The notes: generated by a model not told the origin, from the letters alone. A stretch of DNA of 37,425 nucleotides from Candidatus Methanodesulfokora washburnensis (GCF_003947435.1 NZ_RCOS01000080.1:1-37425), one strand, 5' to 3'. Numbered from the stretch's first letter, positions 26,872 through 35,784 are shown. Made by a program: numbers and translations.

Positions 26872-27471
26872 CTAAACTCTGTATCTTCCCCTCTTCTCTA
26901 CTTCTCTCACCCTTTTCAGGACATCTTCGTAGCCAGACAGCATTGAATAACCTGAGAAGAAATCCTTTATAATTTCCTCTTTTTCAGGTACTGAGGCCTT
27001 TAGAGATTTAATTAGCACAAAAATATCTACAGCTCTATCCTCCAGACTCCTTGAGAATTCTCCAAGGCCGAAATCTATTATATATACCTTTCCCCCAACT
27101 ATTATGTTAACAACAGTTAGATCATTGTGAACAACGCCGGAGTTGTGCATCTTTGCCACCTGCTCTCCTAGCTCTCTCATTACTCTCCCTTCACTCCCCT
27201 CATTCTCCTTTAGGAGGATATCCAGCCTTTTTCCCTCGATGAACTCCATTATCAGCTGATCTTCATGTACATCTATTACAGCGGGTGCATTGACCCCTCC
27301 CATTCTCGCTGTATGAATGAGTTTTGCCTCCTTTTTCGTTCTGTTTATCCTTAACTTTTCATCAAGTTCTCTTATTCTGTACCCTTTTCTTGGTCTGACC
27401 TTTCTTATGAGCTTTCTTCCCATCAGCTCCTCCAAGTATATGACTGCCTCTGCACCTGATGAGAGAAGCAT
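26872..27471 (-). CDS. bud32: KEOPS kinase/ATPase Bud32
   Basis: This small atypical kinase acts as the ATPase of the KEOPS t6A complex. It has 199 residues. GAEA lies in the Gly-rich region at 6-9, RPRKGYRIRELDEKLRINRTKKEAKLI is the Bud32 hallmark (26-52), the catalytic loop HNDLTVVN is at 115-122, DFG at 133-135, and EDRAVDIFVLIKSL follows. The catalytic loop usually reads HGDLTTSN; Asn in place of Gly is a small departure. It stands alone here, without the fusion to Kae1 found in Methanocaldococcus and relatives. A TATA-like ATTTATATT lies about 20 bp upstream of the ATG. Confidence 0.94.
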   Translation of the reverse strand: MLLSSGAEAVIYLEELMGRKLIRKVRPRKGYRIRELDEKLRINRTKKEAKLIHTARMGGVNAPAVIDVHEDQLIMEFIEGKRLDILLKENEGSEGRVMRELGEQVAKMHNSGVVHNDLTVVNIIVGGKVYIIDFGLGEFSRSLEDRAVDIFVLIKSLKASVPEKEEIIKDFFSGYSMLSGYEDVLKRVREVEKRGRYRV

Positions 27472-27559
27472 GAGAATATATCCACAATATAAATATCCAT
27501 ATTGCTTGAGAAACTAAAGAAAGCGTGCAAGGATGCTCTAAGAAAAACAGCAGAGAAGA

Positions 27560-28216
27560 TCATCTTCTCTTTTTATCAAATCCCCACTCCCCTCTCAAAG
27601 GAACAAATGCGACATCTGTCACATATCTTCTAGCAATTTCTCCACCTCTTTTTTCCACAACGAGAAGTTTCTGGGGGAAAACTCCGACCGGTATAACCAT
27701 CTTTCCTCCGTCCTTTAGAAGATCTAAGAGAGGATATGGAACATCGGGTGCTGCTGCAGTTACTAGTATCCTGTCGGGTTTCTCCCTGAGTCTCAGTTTT
27801 ACTCCATCGCATGCTATTACAGCAACTCTGTCCGAATATCCAGCCCTACTTAGGTTTCTCCAAGCAAAAATAGCGAGCTCCTTAACTATTTCTGTCGTTA
27901 TAACCCTCCCCTCTCCCATTATCTCAGCTATCGTGGCGGCATGATATCCGCTTCCGGTTCCAATCTCGTAGACCAGCATTCCCTCTTTTAGATCCAGAAG
28001 TTCATCCATGAGGAATACCATATGAGGTGCGCTTATCGTCTGTCCATATCCTATAGATAGAGGCATATCCTCATATGCATATCTTCTCTCGCTTTCTGGA
28101 ACAAAATCCTCTCTCTTAACCTTAAGAGCAGCATTTTTGACTCTCTCACTTCTTATTATTCCCTCTGCGACAAGGGATTCCACAAGCCTCCTCCTGGCTT
28201 CCTCCAGATTCATCAT
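27560..28216 (-). CDS. pcm: Protein-L-isoaspartate O-methyltransferase
   Basis: It methylates isoaspartyl residues that form in ageing proteins and so starts their repair. It has 218 residues from the ATG at 28216. The N-terminal part has VPESERRYAYEDMPLSIGYGQTISAPHMV, the family block that contains the catalytic Ser/Thr region; the SAM-binding motif is VYEIGTGSGYHAATIAEI; ILVTAAAPDVPYPLLDLLKDGGKMVIPVG is the later signature. An in-frame TTG at 28228 would add four residues, but a minus-strand TTTTAAC at about 28235-28242 suits the ATG. It is divergent from the DUF371 gene, with only about 30 bp between start codons. Confidence 0.95.
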   Translation of the reverse strand: MMNLEEARRRLVESLVAEGIIRSERVKNAALKVKREDFVPESERRYAYEDMPLSIGYGQTISAPHMVFLMDELLDLKEGMLVYEIGTGSGYHAATIAEIMGEGRVITTEIVKELAIFAWRNLSRAGYSDRVAVIACDGVKLRLREKPDRILVTAAAPDVPYPLLDLLKDGGKMVIPVGVFPQKLLVVEKRGGEIARRYVTDVAFVPLRGEWGFDKKRR

Positions 28217-28245
28217 GTTTTTCTTCAACTTTAGGTTAAAACCTT

Positions 28246-28656
28246 ATGGAGTTTACTGTGAGGTTTATGGGACATAGGAACATAACTGCCAAGCACAGAA
28301 CAACATTGGAGATAACTAAGGATGAGGAGATAACTAGAAAAGCGGACTGTATAATAGGAGTTAGGGCTGATAAATCCGCATCAGACATCCCTGACTGGCT
28401 TAAATCACATCTTCTATCCGGAGGGTGTGTAGAAATAGAGCTTGTTATAGGGAGCTTTTTCATCAATATACATGGTTTTGGCTCCCCAAATCTTACTCTG
28501 AGAAGTAAAAAAGAAATTGTCATCAGGAAAAGTAGTTATATAGATGATAGAACGGTTGCAATAATGGCAGATAAAGCTGCTATTGACCTGCCTAGAGAGG
28601 CTGTAGATCTTCTGAGAAAAGATAATTTTTATGAGGCAAGAATAGTTCCAGTGTAG
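28246..28656 (+). CDS. DUF371 family protein
   Basis: This 136-residue archaeal protein belongs to a conserved family without an assigned role. Family features are the opening FTVRFMGHRNITAKHRTTLEITKDEEIT, then KADCIIGVRADKSASDIP, and the C-terminal VIRKSSYIDDRTVAIMADKAAIDLPR. It has no membrane segment and no cofactor motif; the pattern suggests an all-soluble alpha/beta fold. Its start lies about 30 bp from the divergent pcm start, so its promoter must overlap pcm or its leader. Function is unknown. Confidence 0.85.
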   Translation: MEFTVRFMGHRNITAKHRTTLEITKDEEITRKADCIIGVRADKSASDIPDWLKSHLLSGGCVEIELVIGSFFINIHGFGSPNLTLRSKKEIVIRKSSYIDDRTVAIMADKAAIDLPREAVDLLRKDNFYEARIVPV

Positions 28657-28741
28657 AGCTGAAACAGTTGAAAATATGCCGTGTCACCTCCGTTCTTCCT
28701 GTGAAACCAGAAAATGAGGAAATATGGTGATTTTCTCTGGC

Positions 28742-28750
28742 TTTTTATAT
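28742..28750 (+). promoter_or_regulatory. TATA box of orc1/cdc6
   Basis: TTTTTATAT lies about 50 bp before the TTG at 28795 and inside the long open frame that starts at 28714, which argues that translation begins downstream of it. Confidence 0.55.
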
Positions 28751-28794
28751 ACAATGCACATTTTTATTTCCCCTCCCCCAGAAAATATTGGGGA

Positions 28795-29964
28795 TTGAGC
28801 TTGGAATACATATACACAAGGGAGGCGGGACACAGGCTGATAAAGGATAGAAGGATACTTCATGATTCATTTGTTCCAAGAAAGCTTCCCGGAAGGGAGG
28901 AGGAGATAAGGAAATTTTCATCTTTGCTGTCTCCTCTCTTGGGAAATGAGCCATCAGTTAACGTTGTTTTTCTTGGAAAACCCGGAACTGGAAAAACAGC
29001 CGTAGCTAAAAGGGTGATACAGGACTTCTCCGAGCTGTATCCCTCAGCCCCTATAAGATATATATACATAAATTGCTCTAGAGCCAACACATCTTACAGA
29101 GTTCTCTACAACCTGAACAAGGAGTTCGGCATGCTGATACCACCGAGCGGCTACCCCTATGACGAGCTATACAACAACTTTCTAGATGCCTTTAATAGAA
29201 TGAGGAGTTGGCTTGTCCTGATACTTGATGAGGTAGATCTTCTTGTGAAAAGAGATGGAGATAGACTTCTCTACTCCCTTTCAAGGCTTGAGGGAGGAGA
29301 GAAGGGGATTATGATAGTCGGCATATCAAATGCACCTAACTTTTTAGATAGACTGGATCCAAGAACTCTGAGCAGCTTCAGTCCAGAAACTATAATATTC
29401 AGTCCATACAGAGCCCATCAGCTCTTTGATATATTGAAACAGAGGGCTGAGATGGGACTCCAAGAGGGAAGCTATGAGGATGGAGCTCTAAGCTTGATAG
29501 CTGCTAGAATAGCTGAGGAGAGCGGAGATGCAAGAAGAGCCATAGATGTCCTTAGAATGGCTGCAGAGCTTGCTGAGAGGGAGAATGCCCAAAAGATAAA
29601 TGAAGAAATAGTTATGAGAGCATTCAAGCATGTAGATGAGGAGGAGGTCATGATAACAATAAGATCTCTCCCTCTTCATCACAAACTGGTTCTCCTAGCT
29701 GCTGCAAGACTATTGGCAAAGGGCGACCCGAGGCCAGGAACCGGAAAGGTCTACTATCAATACAAGAGGATAGTAAAAGATTACTTGGCAAAACCCCTGA
29801 CAATGAGAAGGGTTAGCGGAATACTGAGGGAACTTGAATCCATGGGGTTGTTGGAGATAAAGATGGATTATGGCGGCTCGCATGGAAACACAAAGGTGAT
29901 AGGGAGCCTTGTGATGCCCCCAGATGAGATGAACAGAATATTGGAGAAGATGGGATTCTCATGA
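28795..29964 (+). CDS. cdc6: Origin recognition/loading protein Orc1/Cdc6
   Basis: This AAA+ initiator binds origin DNA and loads the MCM helicase. It has 389 residues from the TTG at 28795. The N-terminal LIKDRRILHDSFVPRKLPGREEEI is the typical archaeal lead-in. Walker A GKPGTGKTA is at 61-69, Walker B LDEVD at 144-148, sensor 1 in VGISNA, and sensor 2 in SGDARRAIDVLRMAAELAE. A winged-helix domain closes the protein (YQYKRIVKDYLAKPLTMRRVSGILRELESMGLL). The frame is open to an ATG at 28714, but that part (MRKYGDFLWLFIYNAHF) is atypical and covers the TATA box. The origin may be nearby; I see only weak ORB-like sequence. Confidence 0.9.
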   Translation: MSLEYIYTREAGHRLIKDRRILHDSFVPRKLPGREEEIRKFSSLLSPLLGNEPSVNVVFLGKPGTGKTAVAKRVIQDFSELYPSAPIRYIYINCSRANTSYRVLYNLNKEFGMLIPPSGYPYDELYNNFLDAFNRMRSWLVLILDEVDLLVKRDGDRLLYSLSRLEGGEKGIMIVGISNAPNFLDRLDPRTLSSFSPETIIFSPYRAHQLFDILKQRAEMGLQEGSYEDGALSLIAARIAEESGDARRAIDVLRMAAELAERENAQKINEEIVMRAFKHVDEEEVMITIRSLPLHHKLVLLAAARLLAKGDPRPGTGKVYYQYKRIVKDYLAKPLTMRRVSGILRELESMGLLEIKMDYGGSHGNTKVIGSLVMPPDEMNRILEKMGFS

Positions 29965-30027
29965 GCTTTAATCGATGCTTTTTCTTTCAAGAAAAGAAGA
30001 TTTAAATCCTCCTTGGAGAAATAGCAT

Positions 30028-30774
30028 ATGGAGGGACTTGTTGTAATAGGACCAGCTGGCTCAGGGAAATCCACCTTAATAGGAGCTCTGTCGAGATGGA
30101 TGAGAAAGTTTTCAACGATTAAAATAGGGAAAATAAACATGGATCCTGGAGCGGATGTACTTCCTTACAAACCTGATTTTGACATCAGATCTATTGTTAG
30201 GGCTGAAGAGGTGATGAAAAATGAGAAGCTCGGTCCAAATGGTGCAATGGTGAGATCGATGGAGATAGTGGAGGAAAGGCTGGATGAGGTAATTGATTCC
30301 ATTTTATCGTTGAATGCCGACTACTATCTAATAGATACTCCGGGCCAAATGGATGCGTTTGTCTTCAGAAGATCTGGGAGGGCCATAGTTGAGAAAATAT
30401 CCTCCAAAATTAGAACTGCAGGGATATACCTATCCGATTGTGAAAGGGATGTGGAGGACTTTGTTACAGCCATTCTTATGGGAAAAATAGCTGAATTAAG
30501 ACTCAACATAAGAGTAATACCTGTGTTAAACAAGATTGATTTGGGAGGAGAAGATTTAAGAAGCCTTTGGGAGAGGATAATGAGGGGAAATCTGAAAGCA
30601 GTTGAGATAGGAGGAGGGGTTGGGTCCGAAGCCCTTATGGAACTTATAAAATCAATCTCGCTATTCTCAATGCCGGTGGAAGTGATAGGAATATCTGCTT
30701 TGAGAATGGAGGGATTAGAACACCTTTTCTCAAAGCTTAACGAGGTCTGGTGCTCTTGTGGGGATATGACCTAG
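30028..30774 (+). CDS. GPN-loop GTPase
   Basis: This homodimeric GTPase is related to the eukaryotic Gpn1-3 proteins that assemble RNA polymerase II. It has 248 residues. The P-loop GPAGSGKST is at 8-16, the switch region NMDPGAD follows, the hallmark Gly-Pro-Asn insertion is at 69-71 (LGPNGAMV), DTPGQ is the G3 motif, and LNKID the G4 motif. TTTAAATCC at 30001-30009 lies about 24 bp before the ATG. The gene ends 21 bp before polB, so the two probably share a message; a GGAGGGTTTTACG site precedes polB. Confidence 0.93.
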   Translation: MEGLVVIGPAGSGKSTLIGALSRWMRKFSTIKIGKINMDPGADVLPYKPDFDIRSIVRAEEVMKNEKLGPNGAMVRSMEIVEERLDEVIDSILSLNADYYLIDTPGQMDAFVFRRSGRAIVEKISSKIRTAGIYLSDCERDVEDFVTAILMGKIAELRLNIRVIPVLNKIDLGGEDLRSLWERIMRGNLKAVEIGGGVGSEALMELIKSISLFSMPVEVIGISALRMEGLEHLFSKLNEVWCSCGDMT

Positions 30775-30795
30775 TTTTCCTAGGAGGGTTTTACG

Positions 30796-32172
30796 ATGGA
30801 TGAAAGGGATATAATAAGGGTAATGCTTTCTCATGACCTAAATCTGACACCCGACGCTTTAGATATCCTAAAGGGATTTTCTGAGGATCAACTTAACGAG
30901 ATATTGGAAAGAATCTCTGAAAAGTTTCCAGATGCTGCTGTCATCACTAGGGAGATGATAGAGCCAGAAAGAGCAGAGAAATTTGAGGAGATGTTATCGA
31001 TAGAGTTTCAGGCTTCAGCTAGTGCTGTAGAGGGGACGCTGGATGAGTTCCTAAGATACATGAGGGACAGATTTAGCAGGATTCAGGGGATAATACTCTC
31101 AAGAACAGGGCTGAAAGCAGTTGAGATAGCTGCTGCAAAGAGGATGAGCCAAGGAGAGAGCGTCACGATTGTTGGTATGGTAAGGGAAAAGAAAAAGACC
31201 AAGCAGGGAGGAGAAATGATGCTTATAGAGGATATCTCCGGAGAGATACCCTGTTTTTTGCAGAATGGAGCCATAAAGGAGAGGTATAACAGGGTTGTCA
31301 AGGATTCTGTTATCGCGGTAAATGGAACAATAACTAAAAATGGTGGGATAAATGTGAGAAATATAATATTTCCAGATATTCCACAGAGGGAGAGAAAGCC
31401 CGTGAGGATGGAGGGAAAGATAGCTTTCATAAGCGACATACATATCGGGAGCAAGTATTTCAACAGAAAAGCGTTCTCATCCTTTATAGAATGGGCCTCA
31501 AATGAGGATAATCTCAAGTATATAATTCTGTGTGGGGATTTGATCGATGGAGTTGGAGTATATCCGGGACAGGAAGCGGAGCTTGAGGCATCAAATGTGT
31601 GGGAACAGTATAAGATGGCATCAGAATTTCTATCTCGCATACCTAAAAGGATAAAGGTGATCTATATACCCGGAAATCACGAGCCAGTTAGGCAGTCCGA
31701 ACCTCAACCTCCGGTTCCCGATAAGTACTCAGAGTTTCTTCCAGAGAATTTAATGAAGTTGAGCAACCCATCAACAATAGGAGTAGGGGGAATAAGAATA
31801 ATGCTTTACCATGGAAGGAGCCTTAATGCCATGTTTAAGTATGTTCCGGGTATGCAACCAGTTAATTCGTCCTCGGTAGTGAGAGCTATGGAGACCTTAT
31901 TGATGCTGAGACATCTTGCCCCGATCTATGGGGAACATCCAATAGCTCCTGGAAGCAGAGATGAACTTGTGATCGAGGAGGTGCCCGATGTATTGTGCAT
32001 GGGCCATATACACGTGTATGGCATAGGTGAGTATAAAGGAGTAAAACTGATAAATCCTGGGACTTTTCAGGAGGAGACTCCTTACATAAGAAAGATGGGG
32101 ATCGAGGTCACGCCCGGCACAGTCCCTGTCTTGGATCTAGGGACAATGAACGTCTCCCTAGAAAGGTTTTAA
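30796..32172 (+). CDS. polB: DNA polymerase D small subunit (DP1)
   Basis: This is the exonuclease subunit of the replicative polymerase PolD, 458 residues. An N-terminal helical domain (1-75) is followed by an OB fold (about 120-195; SVTIVGMVREKK). The calcineurin-like active site comprises SDIH at 213-216, GDLID at 247-251, GNHE at 293-296, YHGRS at 338-342 and GHIH at 403-406. All metal ligands are present, so proofreading is likely active, unlike in the eukaryotic B subunits. The large subunit DP2 is not adjacent within this window. PolD occurs in Euryarchaeota, Korarchaeota, Thaumarchaeota and others but not in classic Crenarchaeota, which helps place the organism. Confidence 0.96.
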   Translation: MDERDIIRVMLSHDLNLTPDALDILKGFSEDQLNEILERISEKFPDAAVITREMIEPERAEKFEEMLSIEFQASASAVEGTLDEFLRYMRDRFSRIQGIILSRTGLKAVEIAAAKRMSQGESVTIVGMVREKKKTKQGGEMMLIEDISGEIPCFLQNGAIKERYNRVVKDSVIAVNGTITKNGGINVRNIIFPDIPQRERKPVRMEGKIAFISDIHIGSKYFNRKAFSSFIEWASNEDNLKYIILCGDLIDGVGVYPGQEAELEASNVWEQYKMASEFLSRIPKRIKVIYIPGNHEPVRQSEPQPPVPDKYSEFLPENLMKLSNPSTIGVGGIRIMLYHGRSLNAMFKYVPGMQPVNSSSVVRAMETLLMLRHLAPIYGEHPIAPGSRDELVIEEVPDVLCMGHIHVYGIGEYKGVKLINPGTFQEETPYIRKMGIEVTPGTVPVLDLGTMNVSLERF

Positions 32173-32207
32173 ATTAAATTTTAAGTTATATAGCTCTATT
32201 TCTCTCT

Positions 32208-33398
32208 CTATTTTAATTCTCTACGTTTCTGTATGATATATGCCCAAGCGAATACAGTAGAGGAAAGAAGAGTTGAAAAGGAAGCTATTAAGAAGCTTGT
32301 TGGAATGCCAATAGCTTCAGCTAAGCTCCCGCCTATCCAGTAATATATTCCTGCTGATACAGAAGCTACCGTAGAGAGAGCCGATATAAGGGATGCCCTC
32401 ATCTCCTGTGGAATAAGTTCATTTCTCCAAGCAGCTCCGGCAGGAGAGCCAATTCCTATACAGATTTCCAGTAGGAAGAATGAGAGAAGTGAAAGGAGGA
32501 TACATCTCCCCAATGGAACTAAAGTAAGAGATCCCGATGCTAACAGCCCCATCAATATGGCAAGAAATCCGGGAGAGATCTTCCTCATTATTCTTCCAGC
32601 TAAATATGATGATAAACCCATTAAAGCCATTAATATGCTGTATATAAGCCCTAACATCTCCTTTTTCAGTCCAAATTCAACAAGAGTTGGCTGCCATGTA
32701 AGTATAAAGTGAGCAAACCATATTTGAGAGATTGAGTAAGCTATGAAGTATAGTTTTAGAGCTGCTGACGATGAGATGAACTTAAGGCTATCTCTCATTA
32801 TCCCGATATATGAGATCTTCCTGTTTCCGTAGTTCTCATTGAGCAGGGATGAGAAAACTGCCTGACCGGCTGATAAGACAGCTGCAAAGAAGAATATCAA
32901 TCTCATATCTTTCATTGCTAGCATCCAGCCGATCGGCCCTGATAGCAAGCTTCCAAGTGTGAAAAGGGAGTTTCCTGTGCTTAATATCCTTCTTATTTCT
33001 TTTTTGACGTTCTCGTTCTGAACATCTCCTATTTCGTCGACAAGCCAAGCCTCGAGAGTTCCACTAATCATTGATATCCCTATAGCACATAAAAAAGAGC
33101 CCATAAAGAGGAAGTGAATTATTCCGGTTGAAAATGCCAGATATCCAGCTGATAATCCGGAAAATCCAAGCATAAGGCATAGCCTTCTCCCCTTAATGTC
33201 GGCAAATCCACCAGTTGGAAAATCCAAAAAGGCTAGAGATAGAAAGAATATCAGCTGAAGAATGCCGACAGTCCCAAGATCTAGCCCAATAGAGAGAAAA
33301 TATATCACGAAGTAGCTTCCATATACTCCTTCTGCTAATCCTGTGGAGAAAGAGATTATAAAATATTGTATATCCGGTCTTAAATCATAGGTCTTCAT
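32208..33398 (-). CDS. Major facilitator superfamily transporter
   Basis: This is an integral membrane secondary transporter, 396 residues with about twelve helices. The loop between helices 2 and 3 reads GGFADIKGRRLCLMLG, the MFS signature (G-x-x-A-D-x-x-G-R-R). The rest resembles drug or small-solute antiporters, and the substrate cannot be deduced. It is a single gene, convergent with polB (35 bp apart), with a minus-strand TATA-like AATTATAAAG about 30 bp upstream. Neighbours give no clue to function. Confidence 0.85.
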   Translation of the reverse strand: MKTYDLRPDIQYFIISFSTGLAEGVYGSYFVIYFLSIGLDLGTVGILQLIFFLSLAFLDFPTGGFADIKGRRLCLMLGFSGLSAGYLAFSTGIIHFLFMGSFLCAIGISMISGTLEAWLVDEIGDVQNENVKKEIRRILSTGNSLFTLGSLLSGPIGWMLAMKDMRLIFFFAAVLSAGQAVFSSLLNENYGNRKISYIGIMRDSLKFISSSAALKLYFIAYSISQIWFAHFILTWQPTLVEFGLKKEMLGLIYSILMALMGLSSYLAGRIMRKISPGFLAILMGLLASGSLTLVPLGRCILLSLLSFFLLEICIGIGSPAGAAWRNELIPQEMRASLISALSTVASVSAGIYYWIGGSLAEAIGIPTSFLIASFSTLLSSTVFAWAYIIQKRRELK

Positions 33399-33498
33399 TA
33401 CACTTTGGAAAATCTGCTACTCTTTATAATTTTTGTTGTTAAAAGTAGACACTTAAGCCAAACAAGAAAACTAATTATTAATTTAAATTAAGCATTTC

Positions 33499-34812
33499 TT
33501 AGGCTAAGGCTTCGATGATTTTCACCATTTTCCTTATCCACTCCTCATCCTTTGACTCCATGTAGACCCTTATCTTAGGTTCCGTTCCGCTCCTCCTGAT
33601 GAGTATCCAAGAACTTCCTGATATGAACTTCACTCCATCCATCTCATCAATAAGGTCTATTCTCCCTAAAAGTCCCTCTTTTATTCCGCGAACTATCCTC
33701 TCATAATCTTTCTCTTTCCTGAGGGGCAAACTCAGCCTTTTCTGATGATAAACCGGTATCTCAGCCATCAAGGAGCTAAGAGACCCCCACTCATTCACTG
33801 CAGATAAAAGGAGAAGAGCTGCTCTGATTCCGTCAAAAAAAGGTCCCCATTTCGGATCCATTATCTTCCATGGCTCTGTGACAAAGTCTGCCCCTACCTC
33901 AAGGAGCTTAGAGTGAAGATCTCCCAATTTCCAAACTATAACCTCTCCTCCCTGCCTTTCCACCGCCTCCCTGAGCCCATTTCCCATGTCCACTGATGTT
34001 ATCACCTTTTTAGCTCTGAGATACATTGCTATAATGCAGGAGATAACATACTGAGGAACAAATTTTCCATTTTTATCTATTACAGCTATTCTGTCGGCAT
34101 CTCCATCCCATGCTATCCCCAAGTCTGCATTTTCCGATCTCACCACCTTTGAGAGATTCTCAAGGTTTTCCTCCGTCGGTTCCGGCCTTCTACCAGGAAA
34201 GAAGCCATCGACATTTGAATTTATCGATATAAGATTGATGTTAAAATCGTTCAGGATTTTTATTCCTATATATGAGGCTGTTCCGTTCGCTGGATCAACT
34301 GCGACCTTCAGCTCAGCTGGATTAAGCTTCTCATCCCTCTCTATATCCAGAATGTAATCTTCTTTTGCGTACCTTGGACTTATAATATTGCCTATCTCAT
34401 CTCCTTTTATGTTAACTGACTCCATAATCTGCTCAAGAGCTATCTGCTCATCGTACAGGAGCTCCATCCCGTTGTTCCTGAACCCCTTTATCCCATTGTA
34501 CTCAGGTGGATTGTGAGATGCTGTTATATAGATTCCAGGACTTTTCATAGCTGTGCATGCTTTCGCTATAACTGGATAGGGAACCATGCCCAGCGAACAA
34601 ACATCAAGACCTCCCTGCATAACTCCAGCCATCGAGGCATATGCGAGAAGCTTGCTTGTCGTCCTACAATCCCATCCAATATTCACCATCTTGCTCAGGA
34701 ACCTCTCCTTTGAGAGGAGAGAAAAGGAGTACCCAAAAACAAGAGATAACCTTGCATCTATTTCTCCAAATAAAGCTCTTATTCCGGCTGTGCCAAAGAT
34801 CCTCCTAGACAT
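33499..34812 (-). CDS. Phosphohexomutase (phosphomannomutase/phosphoglucomutase family)
   Basis: It interconverts 1- and 6-phosphates of a hexose or hexosamine. It has 437 residues from the ATG at 34812 (MSRRIFGTAGIRALFGE), the normal start for the family; the open frame runs 12 codons further but covers a promoter-like region. The catalytic Ser99 lies in TASHNPPEYNGIK, the metal loop is DGDADR at 236-241, and the phosphate loop RRSGTEPKIRVYM is near the C-terminus. The sugar-binding loop, normally G-E-x-S-G-H, reads TEPWKIMD at 312-319, so the Ser-Gly-His part is missing. The substrate is therefore uncertain. It is divergent from the phosphoesterase gene. Confidence 0.9.
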   Translation of the reverse strand: MSRRIFGTAGIRALFGEIDARLSLVFGYSFSLLSKERFLSKMVNIGWDCRTTSKLLAYASMAGVMQGGLDVCSLGMVPYPVIAKACTAMKSPGIYITASHNPPEYNGIKGFRNNGMELLYDEQIALEQIMESVNIKGDEIGNIISPRYAKEDYILDIERDEKLNPAELKVAVDPANGTASYIGIKILNDFNINLISINSNVDGFFPGRRPEPTEENLENLSKVVRSENADLGIAWDGDADRIAVIDKNGKFVPQYVISCIIAMYLRAKKVITSVDMGNGLREAVERQGGEVIVWKLGDLHSKLLEVGADFVTEPWKIMDPKWGPFFDGIRAALLLLSAVNEWGSLSSLMAEIPVYHQKRLSLPLRKEKDYERIVRGIKEGLLGRIDLIDEMDGVKFISGSSWILIRRSGTEPKIRVYMESKDEEWIRKMVKIIEALA

Positions 34813-34893
34813 CAGAAGAACAGGAAAGATTATGAGAAAAACCTTCATTATTCTTAAATGAAGATTTTTTACTGTTATAACTACTTATTTTGC

Positions 34894-35664
34894 ATGCGAC
34901 TCACAAGGAGGAAGTTCATTGCATCAGCACTGATCGGCATCTGCGCTGCTATTACGGCAAACGACTCATCATTTCCAGAGGTAAAGGAAGTGAAAGTGGA
35001 TCTGGGATTTAACATGACCATGATGGTGATATCTGATCTTCACCTGCATGGATGGGGATGGAGAGAAGATATACTACATGATCTTCTGGTAAATACAGCC
35101 AAGAAGGCTGATATTGCTTTGATACTGGGAGATAGCTATGACAATAGCACGCCTGACCCAAGGTTAGTGAAAAAGATGCTGCAGGATATCGAAATACCGA
35201 AAGTGGGGGTTCTTGGAAACCATGAGCACTGGGCCAGCAACAAAATACCCTTATCTGAAGGAGTTAGGGTGTATGAAGAGGCTGGAGTGAAGCTTCTGAC
35301 TAATAAAAGTGCTTATTTCAGGGGAGTAAGATTTGGAGGGGTAGATTGGTATGAAGATGAAGTAGGAATAGGAAGGGCCTACCTAGAGGATGTGGGAGAG
35401 GTAGACGTCCTTCTCTCCCATACTCCTGATATCATTGGGCTCTCCCCTAAGGCGAGGCTTGTTGTCTCCGGACATACACATGGAGGTCAGATCTGTATTC
35501 CTCTCTTGGGTCCTATCTGGACACCGAGTAAATATGGAAACAGGTTTGCAAGCGGGCTTTTCAACGTAAATGGGACTTACTTATATGTAAATAAGGGGCT
35601 GGGGGAGACCATTCTCCCAATTAGGTTTAACTGCAGGAGGGAGCTCACTTTAATTTATATTTAA
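34894..35664 (+). CDS. Tat-exported metallophosphoesterase (YkuE/YaeI type)
   Basis: This calcineurin-like phosphoesterase has 256 residues from the ATG at 34894. The N-terminus MRLTRRKFIASALIGICAA is a twin-arginine signal (T-R-R-x-F plus a hydrophobic stretch), so it should be folded in the cytoplasm and exported. Metal-binding motifs are DLHLHG, GDSYDNS (D kept), GNHEHW, a His in LLSHTPD and GHTHGGQI. YkuE and YaeI relatives act on lipid or wall-linked phosphodiesters; the substrate here is unknown. The open frame extends to 34858, but the A/T element TTCTTAAATG there probably belongs to the promoter. Confidence 0.88.
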   Translation: MRLTRRKFIASALIGICAAITANDSSFPEVKEVKVDLGFNMTMMVISDLHLHGWGWREDILHDLLVNTAKKADIALILGDSYDNSTPDPRLVKKMLQDIEIPKVGVLGNHEHWASNKIPLSEGVRVYEEAGVKLLTNKSAYFRGVRFGGVDWYEDEVGIGRAYLEDVGEVDVLLSHTPDIIGLSPKARLVVSGHTHGGQICIPLLGPIWTPSKYGNRFASGLFNVNGTYLYVNKGLGETILPIRFNCRRELTLIYI

Positions 35665-35784
35665 AGAGGAGCTTTAGAGAATTGTGATAGATACTTTATC
35701 AATAAAGCAAAAATAGAATATATAGAAGAGATTCGAAATTTCTGTGAAAATTGTTGAATCTCCAAAAAAGAGATAGAAGGCTCT

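Noticed and set aside
27525-27944. Plus-strand ORF of 139 codons
   Set aside because: Antisense to pcm, which has all its family motifs.
31083-31640. Minus-strand ORF of 185 codons
   Set aside because: Antisense shadow of the polymerase D small subunit.
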